Under the pieces are notes generated by a model. The model was given only the letters and a program-made list of their open reading frames with translations, had not been told where the DNA came from and made no database searches. DNA of 64,000 nt from Zychaea mexicana (lineage: Eukaryota; Mucoromycota; Mucoromycetes; Mucorales; Lichtheimiaceae). Position 1 is the first letter of the stretch. Each line of letters opens with the position of its first letter. Shown here one piece after another: positions 56,969 through 64,000 of the stretch. The DNA lies in the NCBI RefSeq assembly GCF_025766255.1, contig NW_026516685.1, forward strand, positions 426,539-490,538, written 5' to 3'. The position numbers and the translations under genes were made by a program.

Positions 56969-57521
56969 GTTAAAAAGCTCAACAGAAGGAAGAAAGCAAA
57001 AAAAAAGGAGAGAGAAAGAAAGGTGAGAAAAAAAAAGCATGCGATTCTCTCTTCAAAATCATTTTTCTCGTGGGAAGTGGGTACGTGTTATGTGTGTGCT
57101 GTGCTGCATCACCCAACATATTCGAGGTACAGGATCCCCATCCAATCAAATATTCTCATGTAACCCCCACTGCTTATAGGCCGGCTCTTTTCCTTCACAA
57201 AGCAGTTCGTTTTAACGTTGCATTAGTGAAAAAGGCACTCCAAATAATGCCGACAATACTTTCTAGATAGCATAATGGTGGGGAGGCGATGCTTATGACC
57301 GTAGATTCATATCTATGAATTTCTATTTCGGGTTACCAGGTTACTCGTTACCAGGTTACTGCTGTTTGCTAGATTTTTGGTTACTAGGTTACAAATGAAT
57401 GATTCGCAGTTCTATTTCACATACTGCATGCGTGTACATTGATATTGTCTGTTATGACTTTTGTCTCTTGAATTTATTATCATTATCTTTTTTAAGAAAT
57501 TAACCAGTTTACATGTATAAG
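56969..57521. other. Intergenic with short GTTAC repeats
   Basis: COX7 promoter and 3' flank of the methyltransferase gene. Contains the GGTTACYAGGTTACT repeats at 57331-57392. Confidence 0.5.
57331..57392 (+). repeat. Three copies of GGTTACYAGGTTAC
   Basis: Near-identical 14-15 bp units at about 57331, 57346 and 57379, each itself a doublet of GGTTAC separated by YA or CA. An imperfect palindrome (ATTCATATCTATGAAT) lies about 10 bp upstream. Confidence 0.6.
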
Positions 57522-58579
57522 TTAGTGTGTGGACTTTTCTTTTTTCATGGTATAAAAGAAGTAATGGAACGCTTCTCCCAATGTTTTGATGTTGATTTCC
57601 CAACAATCTCTTTGCAGATGGCGCCTTCGGAAGTGTGGTTGGCCGAATGTGATGTACAGGAACATACCACCCAGTTTAGTGACGCGCACTACCTCATCCA
57701 CTTCCGCCTTGACTTCTGCTATCAATTCCTCGGATGGATCCCATACATCACCACGATCACACATGAGAGCATCCATGGTACCTATTGTTACATTTAAATA
57801 CAAAGGACGAGCAATATCTTCTCCTCACTGATATATAAATGTGTACATAAATACCTTTATCGATGACAACATCGAATGATTCATTAGGGAATTTGAGATC
57901 GCGGATATCCATTTCGAGCCCTAATTTATTAATATATATGCAGCAGCCCAGCAATCAGAGTCTGTGTGTATATACATCCTCAACATTGGCATCTACCCGT
58001 TGATTTCCCAAGTCTTTTCCTCTGTCAACATTACATTTCATTTCTGGCATATCCTCGCAGCGCGCCTTCATAATATCAATGACCGTCTTGGAATAATCAA
58101 TGTTCGTAATGTTCTTGTAACCGTCTTTATACATGTCCTCTCCCAGTGCTATATCATAAGAAAAGGTGTGGCGGTCAGCATCGAAAATATTGCGGATATG
58201 TCACTCTTGAGTGTCACTCTTTTCCTTTCTCTCTGGTTGACATACTTGAGTTACCGCATCCGAGCATAAGGATAGAAGCGTCTTGGTTGGGAATAAATTC
58301 TCGTAGTAACGGTTTTAATTCATCGTAGGTCTTGAACCAATCGAATGTTGTCTCGGAAGTCTCGCTGTTTTGTCGTCGTCGTCACCCATCGGTAGAGATA
58401 AAAAATTGCACAATCAAAAGTTCCCAATGTCAATAATTATATAACGAGAGAGAGTGTGTGTGGGGCCAATCAAGAAGAAAAAACAGTACTCACTTTTGAT
58501 ATCGTTCTTCCCAATATTCTTTGGTTTTGTATGCTGTAGGATCGTCGGGAACAACGTCTAATGAAGTCGAGGCGACCAT
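57522..58579 (-). CDS. Class I methyltransferase, EEF1AKMT4-like (EF-1alpha lysine methyltransferase)
   Basis: S-adenosylmethionine-dependent enzyme; the closest family I know methylates a lysine of elongation factor 1-alpha. Five exons: 58579-58494, 58364-58246, 58148-58035, 57920-57855, 57781-57522; in phase, 214 aa. Motifs: KEYWEERYQ at the N-terminus, FDWF, the SAM-binding LMLGCGNS (motif I), ITNIDYSK (acidic end of strand 2), MDIRDLKFPNESFDVVIDKGTMDAL (in two pieces, motifs post-I and II) and PHFRRRHL, FHYFFYTMKKEK at the end. Cytosolic. Human EEF1AKMT4 has the same order of motifs. Confidence 0.92.
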
Positions 58580-58725
58580 TTTCTATCGTTGTAAATTAAG
58601 GGAGCCAAAAAAAGGAAGAAGTTGTCAAATAAAAGGTCGCCAACCCGGAAGGGTGCTATGCAACTCCCGATATGCTTCGCTAAGCCAGAAAAAGTGGGTT
58701 GAGAAGTGGTTTCACATATCCAAAA

Positions 58726-58974
58726 ATGGTAGTTTTAAAAGGAAAGCCAGCACATCCTTTCATCAACAAACGTGTTTTTGCGCGTAAGAGCATCCATACG
58801 CAGTTCTCCAGAAGCACTGCAAGGGCGCGACGAGAAAGTACGGCATTATTGAAGAATAAACTGGTTCAAAAAAGGGTAACAGAACCTTATTCATGCGACT
58901 CAGCATCAGATGATAGTGAGTCGCGGATAATGATGATGATGGTATACCGTTCAGGGTATGTATTCTTTGTTTAA
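58726..58974 (+). CDS. Small basic protein, divergent from methyltransferase gene
   Basis: ATG frame of 82 codons starting 147 bp from the methyltransferase start on the other strand, so the two may share a promoter. The first 60 residues are Lys/Arg-rich, then a Ser/Asp/Glu patch. The frame ends near a GGGTATGT donor-like site (58955), so a short intron and another exon are possible. No family is recognised. Moderate coding character only. Confidence 0.35.
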   Translation: MVVLKGKPAHPFINKRVFARKSIHTQFSRSTARARRESTALLKNKLVQKRVTEPYSCDSASDDSESRIMMMMVYRSGYVFFV

Positions 58975-59780
58975 TTCGTTGAATTTGTAGAACATTTTAT
59001 CCTTAACGAAATTATCTTGTACAATTATAAGATAATTCCACTTATACCGACAACATATACAAGTTATGTACCGTTGATACTATGATACCTACCCAGACAA
59101 GTAAAATGGTTTTACTTAAGCTATTTTTAGTATGTAGTAAGCTTGCTGGTGCTCAATATATCAATTAATTGCTACGGGCTTCTTTCTCGACGTATGTACA
59201 TGAGGGTTTCTCACAGATTTGACTTGTAACAATACTTAAAAAATGCGGTGATCAGGCTGTCGATGGCGACAGTTGGTGATGATACTTTTGGGAAATGGAC
59301 TTGGCTAGCTCTGGTACACATTTATCCTTAATGCAATCGATAATTGAGAAAGCGATACACATAGCAAGTGTAGTAGACAGGGCCTTATAACCAAATGTTT
59401 AATGAGGAGCGATTGTACGCTCAGGACAGCAACAAGATGTTCTGCGACGCATTCTCGATACTCTTTACCCGTTAATGTTACTGCTGCAAAAAGCACATAT
59501 GACGAGATTTAGAAGCCGTTCACCACTTTAATACGAAAATACGAGCGTCTCTCGTCTTTGGCTTACTTGCCCATATGACCGAAATCCACGGAACAACAGA
59601 CTAGAAAACTTGTGATATATAGACGACTATGCTCCACAACAATACATTAGCCTTTACTAAGGCATCAGACTCTTTAATGTATCGGTTCAAAATCGTGTCA
59701 TATTTGCTTTACATTTGCTTTACATTTGGTTGGTTTAAAAATCATCATTATTATGATAAAAATCATCATCTTCTATTAAA
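58975..59780. other. Intergenic
   Basis: AT-rich DNA. No gene recognised on either strand. Confidence 0.4.
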
Positions 59781-60210
59781 TAGGGAAGGGTGCTTACGAT
59801 TTCAATCCCAGCGTAAAATCCAGATTTGGAAATTTCACTTTGTAACGGCCATGCTTTTTTAACGTTACACGTTCCTGAGAGACTTGGGTAAACTTCAACT
59901 TTGTGCCGTCTTCCTAGACTATTACCACATTGCATTTCTCAATATGAGTTCCGAAGAGGTGTGCTACTTGATTTCATCTGCCATCAACGACATTTGAGGT
60001 CTTTCTGTAAAAATCGTTGAGCATTTTCCACCGTTAGCCGGGATTCTGACAGACTGCTCTAGATGAGCTACAAATTTACTAACTATTTTTTTTCTGCACA
60101 TTTCTCGACAAAGCAGTCGACCGATCATGCCTGTCACTGTGGCTCGGATCGCAATGAGCCATGTCCAGTGCATTCTCGCAGTGTTTCCGTAGAATAGGCA
60201 ACGCATATTT
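59781..60210 (-). pseudogene. Frame-broken coding remnant of unknown family
   Basis: On the minus strand, protein-like segments follow one another in different frames. One (about 60195-60085) is Cys/His-rich and closes just after a run of eight A at about 60085-60095. A second frame carries on to about 59966, and a third (about 59970-59811) ends LGLKS* and is interrupted once by TAG. The order and composition suggest one old gene or transposon open frame broken by indels. I cannot name the family. Chance is not excluded. Confidence 0.35.
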
Positions 60211-60687
60211 TAACCATGTGTATTTGAATATTACTGCTGCAGCTGTTTGCTTACAAAGCTACAGATAGTTCGTTTTTGTAAAAACTTTTGCGCCTACGTT
60301 TTGTATCTGTGGCTCGAGCACCCATCGTAGGCAGTAGGCGTAATCATAGAGAATGCCCACTTAACCCTATCAACTGCGGTACTGTGTACTTACTAATTTT
60401 TTGGTGATAATGCAATTTTCGCTGAAGATTACTGACAATCCTCCTCCTACACTTCCTATAGCTACTACCTCGCCACCATCACCTGCACCTATCATCAACA
60501 GTTCGCCTCCACCAACTTCTCCTGCTGTCGCTGCCCCACCTTTTACAGCTTCGGGTTTAGAGCGGGGCAGCGCCCTAATGGGAGGGTCAGTGGGAGGGAA
60601 CGTCCTGCAAATATAAATATCAATGTCATATTAGCAAAAGCATCTAGATCGTAACAAATAATAGAATTTCGGGCCTTTGCTTTGGTA

Positions 60688-60854
60688 AGTAAGTAGGGCG
60701 AGCAAAGCGAGCTTTGTTTAGGGTGTACGGTCACATCTTTAGTAGGTAGAGCGAACAAAGCGTGCTTATTTTAGGGTGTAACAATCACATTTTTAGTAAG
60801 TATGATAGAGCGAACACAACGGCCTAGGTTTAGGGTGCAACAATCACACCTTTC
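60688..60854 (+). repeat. Three tandem copies of a 53-60 bp repeat
   Basis: Units at 60688-60740, 60741-60794 and 60795-60854 share AGTARGTA, then RGCGARCA, TTTAGGGTG and ATCACA at the same offsets. Copies 2 and 3 are most alike in the 3' half (AACAATCACA). The third has a few extra bases. Confidence 0.75.
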
Positions 60855-61159
60855 ATGATGTCCCAGAATTTCCACCTCAACAATTGTCCAATACCCACCT
60901 CTAAGATTCTGACCTGTAAATTTTACGAAGAAACTGAACACGATCTGTTCAGTTGCGAGGATTGCCCGGGTATTGGACATGAATCGTCTGAGAGTTCGGA
61001 GTGCATTAACTCGAGTAACTGACACAGTAATCAGCTACATAATCTTAATCTGAAAGAGGTATTGCCTTTAGGCATTTTTAGTGCAGTGACGACAATGACT
61101 TCAAGGCCAAAATTATAAAAAACACCATTCTCACTCCTGTCAAGCAGAACAAATTTTCA

Positions 61160-61316
61160 GCATTGTTTGAAGGTAAAAGGGGGGTGGTAGGGGGCATTGC
61201 CCCCACCCGGGGTCTGGGGCAGAGCCCCAGTAAACTGGTCCCTGGAGGACAGATGCTGACACGCAGCGAAGCGGAGGGGCTCACATCATCCGGAAGCGAA
61301 GCGGAGGGACCAGTTT
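61160..61316. repeat. GC-rich segment with nested inverted and direct repeats
   Basis: AAACTGGTCCCT at 61232-61243 is matched by its reverse complement at 61305-61316, a 12-bp stem with a 61-bp loop. The loop holds two direct copies of AGCGAAGCGGAGGG. Just before it are the palindromes TGGGGCAGAGCCCCA (61215-61229) and GGGGCATTGCCCC. It stands out from the AT-rich surroundings and looks like part of a mobile element or a structured regulatory segment. Confidence 0.65.
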
Positions 61317-61640
61317 ATCTTCTATTAAAAATAAGTTGGTACTTAGATAATCTAAAAGATAATCAACCCAATTGGGAAATCGTTGCCATTTTAAGCATAA
61401 CTTTTGAAGGGTCCGCTCTCTTTGTCGCGTTACTGTCACGTTCAAACTTAAAAATTTGTTGTCAATCTCCAATTATTTTGCTAAGCTATGAGTTCTCAAG
61501 GAGATCATCAGGAAGAGGTGTGTTGCGTTGTGTTACCCGCCATTTACCAAGACGAGCAAAAATCTCGGGCATAATTGGCTTCACCTGCAGATCGCAAAAA
61601 CGTTCGTCGTATAAGTACTAATTCACTTCTGTAAAACCAG

Positions 61641-64000
61641 ACGGAAATGCCCATTCGAACTTGCATTTGCGGGTCTACCACCCATTCTCGAAGAAGTTTC
61701 CACGGTTGTCCGCTGAATGAGCGTAATGTTCGACGCAGAATTGAGGAAAATGATGATAATAACGTACTGTCTTTTGAAAATGATGTATAATTGCTTTAGC
61801 TTCAGCTGCTTTTTGTGTACTTATGAGCTATACCTTTTGTGTGGTTGCCAAACACTTTTCGTTTAGAATATTGACCCTATCCGCTGTTCTGGCTGTGGCT
61901 CTACTACCCATAATAACCCTTCTGATTCTGAATGTCCAGATAGTCTTGATAACATGGTGGAAGGTATACTTATTATTATACCTGTCCATGTTTTTTAGAT
62001 CTACTATTAATACTAGACATATTTAGAAACTTTGGAAACGTTTGATGACGACATTTTAACTGTCACTACAACTGCAGAGGAGACAATGTCAGATGATATA
62101 CTTGAGCATGACAATGCTGATGACGGCGTGGTAAATCTTCCAACAGCTTTTGAAGTTCCTCCTGTTCCTGCACGCCGATGTGCCAGCTGCGGATCGCCGG
62201 ACCATAGACGTTCTTCGCACGCTAATTGCCCGTTCAATTCACGCAATGTCACCTCTGAACATGGTGCCCAATACCAGATTGCATGCAGGGTGCCTTTTGT
62301 ACCTCAAAATGTATTTGGCTCCAATATTTGCTTTACGCCTAACAACAACTACTATCGTCGTCATATCTTCGAGTCTATGAATGTCGAATGCTCTTTTTGT
62401 CACGCTAAAATGTGGATTGATGAGCGCTTAGTTGCATCGTCTGTATCCAACCCTCGCTTTGGTATTTGCTGTACTTCTGGCAAGATACGCTTACCCCTCC
62501 CTCGCGCACCACCACAAGAGCTGTTATCACTTATCACTAATCACGATTCATCCGACCCTATTGCCACCAATTTCCACACCAATATCCGAGCCTATAACAG
62601 CATGTTTGCTTTCGCATCCATTCGCGCCAATCACGATCCCAACTTGGCGAGTGGACGAAATGGTGTTTCAACTTTTCGGATCAATGGCACCATGTATCAC
62701 TGTCTCGGGCCACTTAGAGCCGACAATCCAACACGCGCTAATTTCGCTCAAATTTACTTTTGCGATACCCAAGAGCAAACAACTCGACGCAGCACAATGT
62801 TCACGGGATTAAACAATGATATCATCAACACGATTCAGGCAGTTATGCAGCGCCATAACGCGTTCGCACGTACACTCATTGCTGCAGCAGATGCATACCG
62901 TAATCAACCCGTAGGCACTATCCAGGTGGTTATCCGCGCTGCGCGTGAAATGGGTCGACGATATGATGTGCAGGCTCACCCGGAGGTTGCAGCTATGGTT
63001 GTCGAAGACAGCGTAGATGGCACGGCACAACCTCATGATATCGTTATCCATGATCGTGAGCGCGGCCTGCAGCAAATTAGCTCTCTACACGCATCATATA
63101 TGCCCCTCCATTACGTCCTCATGTTCCCACACGGCGATAACGGATGGTACCTTGGATTGCGATGCGACTCTCATGACGGCAACAACGTTTCAGTTACCCT
63201 TTTGGATTATTGTGCATATATGCTAATGGTTCGGGACGGAGAGCATCAGACCTACAACCATCATTTCGGTCGACTATTCCAGCAGCTCATAGTCGACAAT
63301 TATGCACGCATTGAGACATCACGCCTACAGTATATCCTGACGCACCAACGCGAGATTCGTGCTGAGGTGTACAGCGGTGTTGTCGACAATGTAAACGCAC
63401 GTCAAATCGGAAGGTCGATTATTTTGCCGTCATCCTTTACAGGTGGTCCACGCTATATGAAGCAGATGCTTCAAAACGGCCTTGCTATCATTCGTCAACG
63501 GGGTAATCCAACTCTCTTCATCACCTTCACATGCAACCCCAAATGGCCCAAGATTACTTCCGAGCTGGAGCCTGGCCAGCACGCTTATGATCGACCTGAT
63601 TTGTGCACCCGTGTCTTTAAAATGAAACTCGATGAGCTGCTTCATCACATTAACGACTCGAGCATTTTCGGCCGTGTTGCTGGGTACATGGCGACTGTTG
63701 AATTCCAAAAACGAGGGTTGCCACACGTTCACATTCTTTTGATCCTGGATGAAAGCGAGCGCCCACACACACCCAATGATTATGATCGATTTGTATGTGC
63801 GGAGCTGCCTGATCCTGTGACCCAGCCTCAATTATATCGTACAGTGACAAGTTGCATGATCCATGGCCCCTGTAGTCGTGACAAACCTGATGCAGTGTGT
63901 ATGTTGAACGGTCAGTGCCAACAACGATATCCAAAGCCATTTTCCAACGAGACCAGGGTCAATGGTGACGGATATCCTATATATAGACGGCGTCGTAATG
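61641..64000 (+). mobile_element. Helitron rolling-circle transposon, 5' part, cut by window edge
   Basis: The Rep/helicase gene begins here and runs off the right edge. The 5' terminus lies somewhere upstream, possibly within the repeat-rich DNA at 60.6-61.6 kb; the 3' end is outside. No stop or frameshift interrupts the visible 1,974-bp last exon, so the copy could be functional. Confidence 0.85.
61647..64000 (+). CDS. Helitron Rep/helicase (partial)
   Basis: Rolling-circle replication initiator fused to a helicase (helicase part outside the window). Model: 61647-61784, 61867-61963, 62027 to beyond 64000, about 736 aa seen. Three zinc knuckles of the form (R)C-x2-C-x4-H-x7-C lie in the first exons: CGSTTH near 61671 (where the first pair is C-x-C), RCSGCGSTTH near 61888, and RCASCGSPDH near 62182. 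Next is the Helitron N-terminal motif (CSFCHAKMW then FGICCTSGKI, about 62385-62480). The Rep domain has FITFTCNPKWP (63520-63555) and the HUH motif in GLPHVHILLIL (about 63717-63750). The start is uncertain: the ATG at 61647 is used, but a short upstream exon from the ATG at 61488 (donor GTGTGT, phase 0) would also fit. Confidence 0.85.

Larger units (their letters stand above)
60211..61640. other. Repeat-rich region upstream of the Helitron gene
   Basis: No intact gene seen. Includes a Pro/Ser-rich plus frame (60404-60616), the 53-60 bp tandem repeats at 60688-60854 and the GC-rich inverted repeat at about 61160-61316. It may contain the 5' end of the Helitron, whose start (a TC dinucleotide) cannot be fixed by eye. 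Confidence 0.45.

Overview
The window is eukaryotic and most likely from a Mucoromycota (Mucorales-type) fungus. This is inferred from many short spliceosomal introns (about 35-130 bp, GTAAGT-like donors), exons as small as 11 nt, polyQ, polyN and polyS tracts in regulatory proteins, and best family matches to fungal genes. Species was not determined. Gene models were assembled by hand from reading-frame continuity, splice sites, intron phase and family motifs. Every multi-exon model I list closes in frame; one junction lacks a canonical donor.

Layout. Positions 1-6.3 kb hold no gene I can name, only scattered coding-like fragments. 6.4-8.6 kb: M20 metallopeptidase. 9.6-10.3 kb: small secreted protein. 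11.6-15.8 kb: Ubp12/USP15-type deubiquitinase (minus). 16.0-18.8 kb: a complete PIF/Harbinger DNA transposon with 25-bp terminal inverted repeats, TTA target duplication, a SANT-like protein and a DDE nuclease. 19.8-26.8 kb: Ufd4/TRIP12-type HECT ubiquitin ligase (plus). 27.5-29.2 kb: fructose-1,6-bisphosphatase. 29.9-33.2 kb: a kelch-repeat, single-membrane-pass, kinase-like receptor. 35.2-36.9 kb: Sec2-type Rab exchange factor. 37.6-38.6 kb: polyQ zinc-finger protein. 42.1-43.9 kb: GH43 glycoside hydrolase. 44.6-46.7 kb: sugar transporter. 47.1-49.7 kb: leucine-rich-repeat protein. 49.9-52.0 kb: GT15 mannosyltransferase. 52.3-53.3 kb: unknown protein. 54.2-55.6 kb: V-ATPase subunit E. 56.7-57.0 kb: cytochrome c oxidase subunit VIIa/Cox7. 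57.5-58.6 kb: EEF1AKMT4-like methyltransferase. 58.7-61.6 kb: decayed and repeat-rich DNA. 61.6 kb to the right edge: the 5' part of a Helitron Rep/helicase gene with three zinc knuckles.

How the genes relate. Most are unlinked housekeeping functions. Sugar metabolism recurs (FBP1, sugar porter, GH43, GT15), but nothing in the sequence shows co-regulation. A ubiquitin ligase and a deubiquitinase face away from each other with the Harbinger element between them. The most unusual items are the kelch-membrane-kinase architecture, the apparently intact Harbinger element and the Helitron with one zinc knuckle per exon.
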